From: Sphingomonas sp. Leaf33
GTDB taxonomy: Bacteria; Pseudomonadota; Alphaproteobacteria; Sphingomonadales; Sphingomonadaceae
Assembly (NCBI RefSeq): GCF_001421785.1
Contig: NZ_LMLB01000001.1
Coordinates: 2,234,281 to 2,298,280, forward strand
Reading direction: 5' to 3'
DNA length: 64,000 nt
Within the stretch, counting starts at the first letter, position 1. Each line of letters starts with the position of its first letter. Below, one piece after another: positions 53,023 to 60,895 of this stretch. A program made the position numbers and the translations under genes. A model generated the notes under the pieces. It was not told the origin of the DNA. It searched no databases and saw nothing but the letters and a program-made list of their open reading frames with translations.

Positions 53023-53355
53023 ATGACAATCCTTTCAACCGAAGTCGAATTCACGCTGCCGATCGGCTATCACGATGGCGACGGGACGCTGCACCGCGAC
53101 GGCGTCATGCGGCTGGCGACGGCCGGTGACGAAATCCTGCCGCTGCGCGATCACCGCGTCCAGGCCAACCCCGCCTATCTGACGATCATCGTGCTGTCGC
53201 GGGTCGTCACCCGGCTGGGTACGCTCGAGATGGTCAACACCAAGGTGATCGAGGATCTGTTCGCGCGCGACTTCGCGTACCTTCAGGACCTCTACAACCG
53301 CGTCAACGGGATCGAGCAGGCCGGCGGCGATCTCGGGGCAGCGCTTGGAAAGTGA
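53023..53355 (+). CDS. phage tail assembly chaperone-like protein
   Basis: This small protein of about 110 residues has the layout of the tail-assembly proteins (gpE/gp41 type) found between tube genes: VEFTLPIGYHDGDGTLHRDGVMRLATAGDEILPL followed by the helix YLTIIVLSRVVTRLGTLEMVNTKVIEDLFARDFAYLQDLYNRVN. It may chaperone the tape measure or tube. The ATG at 53023 is chosen; an in-frame ATG at 53005 lies within the tube gene. It overlaps the next gene by GTGA. Confidence 0.75.
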   Translation: MTILSTEVEFTLPIGYHDGDGTLHRDGVMRLATAGDEILPLRDHRVQANPAYLTIIVLSRVVTRLGTLEMVNTKVIEDLFARDFAYLQDLYNRVNGIEQAGGDLGAALGK

Positions 53356-53537
53356 CGCCGCGCGCCGCCCCGGACCACCTCTATGAGGAGATCGCGTTCA
53401 TCGCGTATCATTTCCACTGGTCGTACGAGACTCTGCTGGCGCTGGAGCATGGCGAGCGGCGGCGGTGGTGCGACGAGATCAGCCGGATCAACGCACGGAT
53501 GAACACCGACGACCAGACGACGGTCCTGGGCGGCTGA
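53352..53537 (+). CDS. DUF6760-like small eCIS protein
   Basis: This 61-residue protein has LYEEIAFIAYHFHWSYETLLALEHGERRRWCDEISRIN, matching what I recall as the DUF6760 family, which sits between the tail-assembly and second tube genes in many injection-system operons. The role is unknown. It starts with a GTG overlapping the previous stop, and the next gene begins 1 nt after its stop codon. Confidence 0.8.
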   Translation: MTPRAAPDHLYEEIAFIAYHFHWSYETLLALEHGERRRWCDEISRINARMNTDDQTTVLGG

Positions 53538-53538
53538 C

Positions 53539-54051
53539 ATGGCGCTGCCGGTAAACCTCGCCCTCGCCACGGCACAGCGCGCGACCGGTCTGCGGCGCGA
53601 CCCGTTCGCCGGCTACAATTTCCTGTTCGAGACCGCCGGCATGGTCGTCGGCGGCTTCACGACGATCAGCGGCCTGACATCGAAGGTCGAGGTGCACACG
53701 GTGCGCGAAGGCGGCGTCAACGACCGCGAGTACAAGCTGACCGGGCCGGTCACCCACGGCGACCTGGTGTTCGAGGCCGGGCTGACTGCGGTCGATCCGA
53801 TGTGGCTGTGGTTCCAGGCGACGCTGGACGGCAAGGTGCAGCGGCGCAACGCCTCGGTCTACCTGCTTGACGCGCGCGGTGTGCCGGTGACGTGGTGGAA
53901 CATCCAGAACGCCTGGCCGGTCGAATGGCAGGGCCCCAGCTTCGATGCCAGCCAGACCCTGTTCGCCAGCCAGCGCTTCACCCTGACCCACGAAGGCATC
54001 GCGCGCCCGCCGATGGCGCTGGCGGTCGCTGCCGCGACGCTGCTGCCGTGA
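53539..54051 (+). CDS. contractile injection system tube protein (tube 2)
   Basis: This 170-residue second gp19-like tube protein, like Afp5/Pvc5, joins the tube to the baseplate hub. Typical segments are DPFAGYNFLFETAGMVVGGFTTISGL, REGGVNDREYKLTGPVTHGDLVFEAG and PVTWWNIQNAWPVEWQGPSFDAS. It overlaps the following gene by 4 nt (GTGA). Confidence 0.92.
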   Translation: MALPVNLALATAQRATGLRRDPFAGYNFLFETAGMVVGGFTTISGLTSKVEVHTVREGGVNDREYKLTGPVTHGDLVFEAGLTAVDPMWLWFQATLDGKVQRRNASVYLLDARGVPVTWWNIQNAWPVEWQGPSFDASQTLFASQRFTLTHEGIARPPMALAVAAATLLP

Positions 54052-55244
54052 GGTTTGCGCGGCAGTCCATACGGTTGCGCGCGGCGCAGGCGGCACTGGC
54101 CCGGCGATCGCGCGACCACGGCCTTGCCGGCCCTGCACAGCGCTTCGGCAACCGTCTGGTTCTGCGTCGGCGCTCGCGGCCGCCGTCACCCGCACCGATC
54201 GTGCGACACGAGACGATCGCTGTGTCGATCCGGCTGTCGCTCGTCACGATCGCGGCCGACGCGACGACCGTCCGCGCAGATGCGCGTCGTGCGAAGGGCC
54301 GCACGGCACGTCCGCTCGATGACCGGCGCCCGCCCGGTTTCCGAACGATCGACAGGCGCACCATCGATCGTATCACGCGATCGATCGCTCTGGCGGGGGC
54401 GGACCGTGGTCGTGTCGACCGGATGACCGTCGTTCGGATCGATCGGAACAACCCAGGCATCGCCAGCAACGCTACGGCGACGCGCGTGAAGGGCCGCGAG
54501 CCGCCGTTTCACAAACCCACGCCAACGCACCGCATCGCGCGGAACGTCGCGACACCTCCCCCACCCCGCACTCGAGATACGCTGGTCGCCACAGCAGTCG
54601 AACTGCATCGGCCGTCGTCGCGTAATCCGGTGTCGGCAGCGTCGCACAGGCAGACGGTCAAGGGCATCGCCACGCCCGTCCGTCGCTCTGCGCTGACCGG
54701 CGGCGCGTCCCGCCCGTCACTGCGCCGGCGGACGACCATCGGCGAAAGGACCGAAGCGCAGGCGTCGAGGGCGCCCGTGCCGGCCGCGCGCGTCGTGCAC
54801 GCAGCAAGACCGCAGCCGGGCTTGCCCGCTTCCCCTCGGTCAGCCGAACGGGCCGGCCAGTCTGTCGAAGCGGGTGTCCGACCGGCGAAACCTGCCCGCC
54901 GTTACCAGCCAGCCATGCCTGGCATCGCCCAGCCTTTGCCCGCGGCTGCGCCTGCCATGGCGCCCCCGGGCTCGGGCTCGCTGCGCCAGTCGCCTTCCCT
55001 TACCGCAACGATGATCGTGCGCAGGCAAGCAGCAACGCCGCCCGTCCCAGCCTCGCCGCCCCCGCCGCCGATCCCCCCGGCGCCCAGCGCGCATGTCATG
55101 GAACGCGTCATCCGCGAGACGCTGGCAAGCACGCATATTGAGGCGACCGCACTCGCGCCGCCGCTGCTGCGCAGCGTCACCGACCACGTCTGCCGTGCGG
55201 TCGCGCGCCAGGCCGATCTCGACCGCTATCGGCGGGGGCGGTGA
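54048..55244 (+). CDS. long Arg/Pro/Ala-rich disordered eCIS protein
   Basis: This is a frame of 398 residues from a GTG coupled to the tube stop (GTGA) to a stop overlapping the next start (TGATG). Most of it (about residues 20-340) is rich in Arg, Pro, Ala, Ser and Thr with no domain, and probably disordered. Only the last 50 residues look folded (SAHVMERVIRETLASTHIEATALAPPLLRSVTDHVCRAV). The tight coupling on both sides and the absence of stops over 1.2 kb support a real gene. The slot is that of small baseplate-associated proteins in these operons. Function unknown. Confidence 0.65.
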   Translation: MRFARQSIRLRAAQAALARRSRDHGLAGPAQRFGNRLVLRRRSRPPSPAPIVRHETIAVSIRLSLVTIAADATTVRADARRAKGRTARPLDDRRPPGFRTIDRRTIDRITRSIALAGADRGRVDRMTVVRIDRNNPGIASNATATRVKGREPPFHKPTPTHRIARNVATPPPPRTRDTLVATAVELHRPSSRNPVSAASHRQTVKGIATPVRRSALTGGASRPSLRRRTTIGERTEAQASRAPVPAARVVHAARPQPGLPASPRSAERAGQSVEAGVRPAKPARRYQPAMPGIAQPLPAAAPAMAPPGSGSLRQSPSLTATMIVRRQAATPPVPASPPPPPIPPAPSAHVMERVIRETLASTHIEATALAPPLLRSVTDHVCRAVARQADLDRYRRGR

Positions 55245-55894
55245 TGCTGGAGAAGGCGAAGATCGTCGTGCTGGAGACGCAGGAGGTCATCCCGGTCATG
55301 TACAATCCGACCGAGCTGTCGTTCGGGCGGACGGTGCACGTCCAGGGCGATGGCGCGCATATTCAGTTCCAGCGGATCAGCGACGACGACCTGACCGTCG
55401 CGCTGTTCTTCGACAGTTCGGACGCGGGCACCGACATCCGCCACGTGACCGACCGGCTGCTTGGGCTGACGACGCCATCGACCGGCACCGGTGTGCGTCG
55501 CGAGCCGCCGGTCCTCGTCTTCACCTGGGCGGGCGCGCTGTTCACCGGCATCATCACCAAGCTGGAACGGAGGATGACGCTGTTCCTGCCGTCGGGCGTC
55601 CCCATCCGCGCCGAAGTCACGGTGACGTTCAGGGCGGTACTGACCGAACAGCAGGAGATGGAAGCGCGGGGGTATTACAACTGCCGCACGCTCTGGACCG
55701 TCACGCAGGGCGACCGGCTTGATCTGATCGCGGCGGCGGTGCTGGGCGATCCCGGCGACTGGCGCCAGATCGCCGCCGCCAACGACATCTACGATCCCAT
55801 AGCCTTTCCGACCCCATCCGACATCGGGCGGACCCTGGTCATCGTCGATCCGCACGGCCCCGCCGCGCGCGACCGGAGGACGATCGGTGGCTGA
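55244..55894 (+). CDS. LysM-containing CIS tube/hub adaptor protein (Afp7/Pvc7-like)
   Basis: This 216-residue protein starts with KIVVLETQEVIPVMYNPTELSFGR, the opening of the 'CIS tube protein' family, and has a C-terminal LysM domain (TLWTVTQGDRLDLIAAAVLGDPGDWRQIAAANDIYDP, about residues 145-195). In Afp/PVC particles this protein connects the inner tube and the spike hub. It overlaps the hub gene downstream by 8 nt. Confidence 0.9.
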   Translation: MLEKAKIVVLETQEVIPVMYNPTELSFGRTVHVQGDGAHIQFQRISDDDLTVALFFDSSDAGTDIRHVTDRLLGLTTPSTGTGVRREPPVLVFTWAGALFTGIITKLERRMTLFLPSGVPIRAEVTVTFRAVLTEQQEMEARGYYNCRTLWTVTQGDRLDLIAAAVLGDPGDWRQIAAANDIYDPIAFPTPSDIGRTLVIVDPHGPAARDRRTIGG

Positions 55895-56930
55895 GCCGAT
55901 GACCGAGGCGATCGGTGTCCTGCGCAACGGCACCAGGCTTGACGAGGCGCTGCTGGGGTCGATCCGGGCAGTACGGATCGAACAAGAGATCAACGTCCCC
56001 GCCGCCTTCAGCCTGACGATCGCACTGGCCGGCATGACGGAGGCCGCGCAAGGGGCGGCGCTCGACGCCTTCGCGCCCGGGGACGAGGTCGCGATCTTCA
56101 TCGGGCGGCAACGGCTGACGAGGATCGTCGTCGGCCGCGTGACCGCGATCGAGCCGCGGCTGGGCGACCTGTCGGAAGCGACAATTCGCGGCTTCGACCA
56201 GATGTACCGCCTGCGCTTCGGCGAAAAGGTCCGCGTGTTCGAGAATCTGGCCGACGACGCCATCGCGGAGGATGTCGCGCGCGGCGCCGGTGTCGCGATC
56301 CGCGTCGAGGGCGAGGCGCCGACGATCAACGCCTATGTGAAGCAGCAGCACGAATCCGACTACGACTTCCTGCGCCGCCGCGCCGAGGCGATCGATTTCG
56401 AGCTGCTGGTCGACGGCACCACCTTGGTATTCCGGGCGTCGGGCGAAGGTGCCGCGCCGGTCAGGGCGCTGCGCTATCCGCGCGAGATGACGCGCGTCGA
56501 CTTGGACCTGCGCGTACCGATCGCGGGCGACAGCGTGGTGGTGCGCGGGTTCGATCCCGAAACCAACGAACCGATCGAGGCGCGTTCCACCGGCGCCACC
56601 CCGCGCGATCGCATGGGCGGCACGATGGTCGGGTTCGACGTCGCCGACCAGTTTCCCGATTCCGGCGTCGAGATGGTCCGCCAGGACGTAACGAACGTCG
56701 AGGCGCTGCAGGCGATCGCCGACGCGCGCTACCAGACCGCACTGGAGGATTTCATTTCCGGCACGATCAGCCTGGCGGGCGACCCGCTGCTGATCGCCGG
56801 CGCGAACGTGTCGCTGGCCGGGCTGAGCGGGCGGTTCGACGGCATCTACTACATCACCGCCGCGACCCACAGCTATGACGTCGACACCGGCTACCAGGCG
56901 GACCTGACCGTGCGGCGGAGCGGCATATGA
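55887..56930 (+). CDS. baseplate hub protein, phage late control D/VgrG N-terminal type (Afp8-like)
   Basis: This 347-residue gp27-like hub has a beta-barrel start (RAVRIEQEINVPAAFSLTIAL, PGDEVAIFIGRQRLTRIVVGRVTAI), YVKQQHESDYDFLRRRAEAIDFELLVDGTTLVFR, which is typical of the GPD/VgrG family, and the C-terminal FDGIYYITAATHSYDVDTGYQADLTVRR. In Afp8 and VgrG the spike is fused to this hub, but here the spike is the separate next gene, coupled by ATGA. Confidence 0.92.
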   Translation: MAEPMTEAIGVLRNGTRLDEALLGSIRAVRIEQEINVPAAFSLTIALAGMTEAAQGAALDAFAPGDEVAIFIGRQRLTRIVVGRVTAIEPRLGDLSEATIRGFDQMYRLRFGEKVRVFENLADDAIAEDVARGAGVAIRVEGEAPTINAYVKQQHESDYDFLRRRAEAIDFELLVDGTTLVFRASGEGAAPVRALRYPREMTRVDLDLRVPIAGDSVVVRGFDPETNEPIEARSTGATPRDRMGGTMVGFDVADQFPDSGVEMVRQDVTNVEALQAIADARYQTALEDFISGTISLAGDPLLIAGANVSLAGLSGRFDGIYYITAATHSYDVDTGYQADLTVRRSGI

Positions 56931-57526
56931 CCGATCATGGCCGCGCGGCCGGACTGGCGCTGGCGACCGTGGTCGACGCGGTCGATCCCGATGGCCGCGG
57001 CTGGGTCAAGGTCAGCTTCTTCGGCGAAGGCGGCATCGAATCAGACTGGATCCCCCTTGCGAGCAGCTATGCCGGCAATGGCTACGGCAGCTTCTTCCTG
57101 CCGATGACGGGCGACCTGGCGGTCGTCGGGTTTATCTCGGCCAACGCCGACCAGCCCTGCGTGCTGGGGTTCCTGTGGAACGGCGGGATCGCGCCCCCGG
57201 TCGCGAAGGACAAGCAGGCGGCGGTGCGCGTGATCCGCACCAGGCAGGGCAAGCTGCTGAGGCTGGACGATTCCGACAGCGCCGTCGTCACCCTGTCCGA
57301 CGAACGCGGCAATCGGGTCACGATCGACAGCAGCAAGGATCTGGTGACGCTCGAGAGCGCCGGCGACCTGACGATCCGCGCGACCGGCACCCTGACGCTG
57401 TCCGGCGGGACCGTGGCCGTCAAGCAGACCGCCGAAACCGCCAAGCTGACGCTGTCGGCCGAGGGTGGAACGCTCGCCGGCGGGAGCAGCCTGAAACTGT
57501 CCGCCGCCATGATCGACCTGAACTGA
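56927..57526 (+). CDS. baseplate assembly protein V / spike (gp5-type OB fold and beta-helix)
   Basis: This 199-residue protein has an N-terminal OB-fold (VVDAVDPDGRGWVKVSFFGEGGIESDWIPLASSYAGNGYGSFFLP), then GDLAVVGFISANADQPCVLGFLWNG. The C-terminus is a run of short strands (VTIDSSKDLVTLESAGDLTIRATGTLTLSGG) that would form a triple beta-helix needle. It sits under the PAAR tip gene that follows 11 nt later. Confidence 0.92.
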   Translation: MTDHGRAAGLALATVVDAVDPDGRGWVKVSFFGEGGIESDWIPLASSYAGNGYGSFFLPMTGDLAVVGFISANADQPCVLGFLWNGGIAPPVAKDKQAAVRVIRTRQGKLLRLDDSDSAVVTLSDERGNRVTIDSSKDLVTLESAGDLTIRATGTLTLSGGTVAVKQTAETAKLTLSAEGGTLAGGSSLKLSAAMIDLN

Positions 57527-57537
57527 GCGCGGCCGGA

Positions 57538-57945
57538 ATGGGACAGCCCGCCGCCAAGATGAACGACCTGATCGTCAATCCGGGCGACCTGCACATCGTC
57601 ATCAATGCCGAAAGCGGCGCGCCGGTTACTGAGCCGCTGCCGTTCCAGGGACCGATCGTCCAAGGTGTCTGCCCCAGCGTCCGCATCGACGGGCAATTCG
57701 CCGCAGTGGTAGGCTCCGGCGCGACGAACGTGCCGCCGCATATCCCGATCGACGGCAGCTTTTCGGTGCCGCCGACCAACCAGGGCAGCATCGTCATGGG
57801 CAGCGCGACCGTCCGCTTCGCCGGCCGCGCCGCCGCGCGTGCGGGCGACCCGTGCGAGACGTGCCACGACGTGCCGCCGGGCGGGCCGCAGGCGCCGCTG
57901 CCGATGGTCGTCGTGCAGACCCCCACCAGCGTGCTGATCGGATGA
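57538..57945 (+). CDS. PAAR-like spike tip protein (Afp10-like)
   Basis: This 135-residue PAAR-type tip protein has motifs such as QGVCPSVRIDGQFAAVVGSGATNVPPHIP, GSIVMGSATVRFAGRAAARAGDPCETC and a closing PTSVLIG. It would cap the needle and sharpen it. The double Cys (CETC) and flanking His may bind metal, as in other PAAR proteins. It overlaps the gp25 gene by ATGA. Confidence 0.88.
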   Translation: MGQPAAKMNDLIVNPGDLHIVINAESGAPVTEPLPFQGPIVQGVCPSVRIDGQFAAVVGSGATNVPPHIPIDGSFSVPPTNQGSIVMGSATVRFAGRAAARAGDPCETCHDVPPGGPQAPLPMVVVQTPTSVLIG

Positions 57946-58355
57946 TGCCGGTCCGCCTGATCGCCGCGCCAGGCAGCAGCGACTTCCTAGGCCGGGGCTG
58001 GGCGTTTCCGGTAAAGGCGCGCGGCGGCAGAGTGCTGCTGGCATCCGACGCCGCCGACATCCGCCAGGCGATCGAGATCATCCTTCGGACACATCCCGGC
58101 GAGCGCGTGATGCTCCCGGACTTCGGCTGCCGCATCAACGAACTGGTGTTCGGCGCGGGCAATGCCGCGACGTGCAGCCTGGCCGAACTCCATGCCCGAC
58201 AGGCGCTCGACCGGCGGGAGCCACGCATCCAGACCACCAGCGTCTCGGCGGTGATGGACCCCGTCATCCCCGCCTGCCTGCGGCTCACGGTCGGCTTTAC
58301 CGTGCTGGCGCGTAACCAGCCCGACAACGTCGTCTACCCCTTCTACCTCACCTGA
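57942..58355 (+). CDS. gp25-like baseplate wedge protein (Afp9-like)
   Basis: This 137-residue protein of the gpW/gp25 family has GRGWAFPVKARGGRVLLASDAADIRQAIEIILRTHPGERVMLPDFGCRINELVFG, matching the conserved core (the iv-iLrT-xPGERVmrP-FG motif). It links the baseplate to the sheath. Two ATGs in tandem (57942, 57945) are possible starts. Confidence 0.92.
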   Translation: MMPVRLIAAPGSSDFLGRGWAFPVKARGGRVLLASDAADIRQAIEIILRTHPGERVMLPDFGCRINELVFGAGNAATCSLAELHARQALDRREPRIQTTSVSAVMDPVIPACLRLTVGFTVLARNQPDNVVYPFYLT

Positions 58356-58371
58356 CAGGACCACTCGAACA

Positions 58372-58557
58372 ATGACCGATCCGATGATCCAGAAACTGCG
58401 CGACCGAGCCGACGACCTGCGCCGCGAGAAAGCGGCCGGTGAAGACCAGTTGCGCCAATTGGACGAGCGGCGCGAGCAGCTGTCGCAAACGCTCCTCCGC
58501 ATCGCCGGTGCGATCCAGGTGCTAGAGGAACTGATCGCCAAGGCCGGCGCGGACTGA
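58372..58557 (+). CDS. small coiled-coil protein in the eCIS operon
   Basis: This 61-residue, highly charged helix (LRDRADDLRREKAAGEDQLRQLDERREQLSQTLLRIAGAIQVLEELI) has a clear heptad pattern. It lies between the gp25 and large baseplate genes, 16 nt after the former. It could be a scaffold or assembly helper; no named family recognised. Confidence 0.7.
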   Translation: MTDPMIQKLRDRADDLRREKAAGEDQLRQLDERREQLSQTLLRIAGAIQVLEELIAKAGAD

Positions 58558-58561
58558 CCCG

Positions 58562-60727
58562 ATGGCCGCCGCCGCTCCCGTTCTGGATGCGCGCACCACT
58601 GAGGATTTCCTCGGCCAGGCGCTGGCGCTGGCCCGCGTCTATTGTCCCGACTGGAGCGCGGGCTGGCCGACGCCGATCGACCAACTCGCGGTCGATGCCG
58701 ATCCCGGACTGGCGATGCTCAACCTGTTCGCGCTGCTCGGCAGATATCTGGGCGACGTCGAGAACCGGATTCCCGACCAGCGGCGTCTGGCCTTTTACAG
58801 CTTCCTGGGGCTCATGCTGCGGCCGCCGGTCGCCGCGCGGGCACCTCTCGTGTTCCGTCTGCGCGACGACCGACCGCCACGGGCTGTGCCTGCGCGCACC
58901 GCCGTGCTCGACGCGCCGACGCAAGCCGTGCGGTTCGAGACCACCGACGACCTGCTCGTCCTCCCCGCCACGCTCGCCGCTGCGGTGACGCTGATCCCGG
59001 CGCAGGACCAGATGATCGACGTGCTTCCTCGGCTGGGCAGCGACGATCCCGTCTGCGCATTCGGCGGAACCCTAAGCGATCCCGCCGTCCGCCAGATCGG
59101 CCACTGGTTCCTGATCGGCGATCCTGCGCTGTTCACGCCCGACAGCGCGACGCGCCGGCTGACCCTGACGCTGACCGGACGTAACCTGCATCCGGCCTAT
59201 TTCGACCAATGGTTCGACGGCGACCTGACGCCGCTGCGGGCGCGGACCAGCGTCTCGGCGGACGGTCTGTCGCTTTCGATCGAGCTGATCGACATGCCGG
59301 CCGCCAAGCCGATGACGGTTGGCGATCTCCAGCAGGCCCTGGACAGGGCCGATAATGGCCCTTCGGTCGCGCCAGACGCGCTCGCCGACGATGCGAAGCT
59401 CGGCTGGCTGGTCGTGAAGCCCGCGCCCGCCATCCGCATCGTCGGCGCGCTGAAGCGGCAGGTGCCGGTCATCACCGGGCTGACTTGCGTCGCAAGCGGC
59501 GATGCCGCACCGGTTCAGCAGGCGGTGACCGGAACCGCGCCCTGGACCATCGGCAACGGCGGCTATCCATTCGGCCGGACGCCGGCGGTCAACGATGCCT
59601 TCTACCTACGCGCCGACGATGTCCTGGCCAAGGCGGGCGCGCAGATTGTGCTGTCGTTCGATCTGCAACCGCCGAGCGCGCGTCGCGACGCAAGCATCGA
59701 GTGGCAGTATTGGGACGGGAAAGGCTGGGCGGCGTTCAACGCGACATCGGTCGATGTCAGCCTGCATCAGTTCGCCGACACGACGGATGCCCTGCAAGGC
59801 GATACGCGTGTGGTGCCAGCCGAGATCGCGTTCGTCTGCCCGACAATCCCACTCACCGCGGTCGCCGGCATCACCGGCCGCTGGATTCGCGCGGTATTGA
59901 CCGCAGGCGGCTATGGCACGCCCGGCGGCTACACGACCGACCCGGTCGATGCGACGATCGCCCGGGTGCCGTCAGACATCCTGACCGATGACGAAAAACG
60001 CAAGCTGACGACCTATCTGACGCAGACCGCCCGAATCGGCTTCGGCGTCCGGTTCGATGCCGGCAGCCAAACGCCGCCGTTCGTCCGGGGCGTGCGCATC
60101 GGCTATCGCCGGACGGCGACGCCGCAGCGATACTGGACCTACAACGCGCTGTCGCTGACCCGCTTCCTGTTCCGTCCGTACCGGCCGGTCGAGAACCAGG
60201 CGACCGCGCTGTATCTCGGTTTCGAGCCGAAGGGATTCGTCGCCCACGCTGCGGGCAAGGCGCTGACCCTGCTGGTCCATCTGATCGACGATCCGGCAGC
60301 GGATACGACGACGGCGCCGTGCTGGCACGCCTTGGACGGCGATGGCTGGGAACCCCTGGTGGTCGATGACGGCACGCACGCACTGTCGCGATCGGGGATC
60401 GTCCGCCTTGTCGTCCCCCAGGGGATCGTGCCCACGTCGCTGTTCTCGGCCGCCGCACCGACGTCCAGGGGGCGAACGATCGCCACGCCAATCTCCAGAC
60501 CGGCTATCTACTCCAGCGGATCGAAACCTACCCCGGCGTCGTCGTCCTCTCGACCAACCTGCTCGCCTCGATCGACCCGGCGTTCATCCGCCGGTTCCGC
60601 TTTATCATCGACTTTCCGTTTCCGGGGCTGGACGAACGGACGACGCTCTGGCGCGCGGCCTTTCCGCCGCCGACGCCGATGGCGGACGACATCGACTATC
60701 ATCTGCTCGCCGAACGCGCCGCGCTGA
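58562..60727 (+). CDS. baseplate assembly protein (Afp11-like), C-terminus replaced after an internal deletion
   Basis: Residues 1 to about 626 match the 'putative baseplate assembly protein' family of injection systems: DPGLAMLNLFALLGRYLGDVENRIPDQRRLAFYSFLGLMLRPPVAARAPLVFRLRD at the start, beta-rich domains in the middle, and ATALYLGFEPKG, LLVHLIDD, VRLVVPQGIVPTSLF near the break. From about base 60440 the sequence belongs to an AAA+ ATPase gene in another frame, so the last 95 residues are an out-of-frame Ser/Arg/Pro-rich tail with no homology. The gene is probably non-functional or strongly altered. The break is at a CTGTTC sequence encoding the Leu-Phe that both families show there. Confidence 0.8.
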   Translation: MAAAAPVLDARTTEDFLGQALALARVYCPDWSAGWPTPIDQLAVDADPGLAMLNLFALLGRYLGDVENRIPDQRRLAFYSFLGLMLRPPVAARAPLVFRLRDDRPPRAVPARTAVLDAPTQAVRFETTDDLLVLPATLAAAVTLIPAQDQMIDVLPRLGSDDPVCAFGGTLSDPAVRQIGHWFLIGDPALFTPDSATRRLTLTLTGRNLHPAYFDQWFDGDLTPLRARTSVSADGLSLSIELIDMPAAKPMTVGDLQQALDRADNGPSVAPDALADDAKLGWLVVKPAPAIRIVGALKRQVPVITGLTCVASGDAAPVQQAVTGTAPWTIGNGGYPFGRTPAVNDAFYLRADDVLAKAGAQIVLSFDLQPPSARRDASIEWQYWDGKGWAAFNATSVDVSLHQFADTTDALQGDTRVVPAEIAFVCPTIPLTAVAGITGRWIRAVLTAGGYGTPGGYTTDPVDATIARVPSDILTDDEKRKLTTYLTQTARIGFGVRFDAGSQTPPFVRGVRIGYRRTATPQRYWTYNALSLTRFLFRPYRPVENQATALYLGFEPKGFVAHAAGKALTLLVHLIDDPAADTTTAPCWHALDGDGWEPLVVDDGTHALSRSGIVRLVVPQGIVPTSLFSAAAPTSRGRTIATPISRPAIYSSGSKPTPASSSSRPTCSPRSTRRSSAGSALSSTFRFRGWTNGRRSGARPFRRRRRWRTTSTIICSPNAPR

Positions 60728-60891
60728 CCGGCGGGCATATCCGCGAGGCCGCGATCACGGCCGCGGTCGAAGCATCGGCAGCCGGCGAGCCGGTCACGAT
60801 GGCGCGCGTCTTCGACGCGATCGCGCGGGAATATGACAAGCTGGGAAAGGTCTTCTCGGCGCGCGATTTCCTTTTGACGGAGGCGGAGTGA
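60448..60891 (+). pseudogene. C-terminal fragment of an eCIS AAA+ ATPase (Afp15-like)
   Basis: In the frame starting at 60448, about 147 codons read as the end of an AAA+ ATPase of the Afp15/Pvc15 type: GRRTDVQGANDRHANLQTGYLLQRIE, VVVLSTNLLASIDPAFIRRFRF (sensor 1 Asn and arginine-finger region), IIDFPFPGLDERTTLWRAAFPP, GGHIREAAITAAV and a final helix. The Walker A and Walker B parts and everything upstream are missing, and no start codon belongs to the fragment until ATG 60679. In related operons this ATPase follows the tape-measure and fibre genes, so its fusion to the baseplate gene marks a deletion. Confidence 0.85.
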
Positions 60892-60895
60892 AGCC

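Noticed and set aside
60679..60891. Stand-alone 70-residue gene starting at ATG 60679
   Set aside because: It is the tail of the AAA+ ATPase reading frame, which continues upstream without a start codon; better described as part of the truncated fragment.
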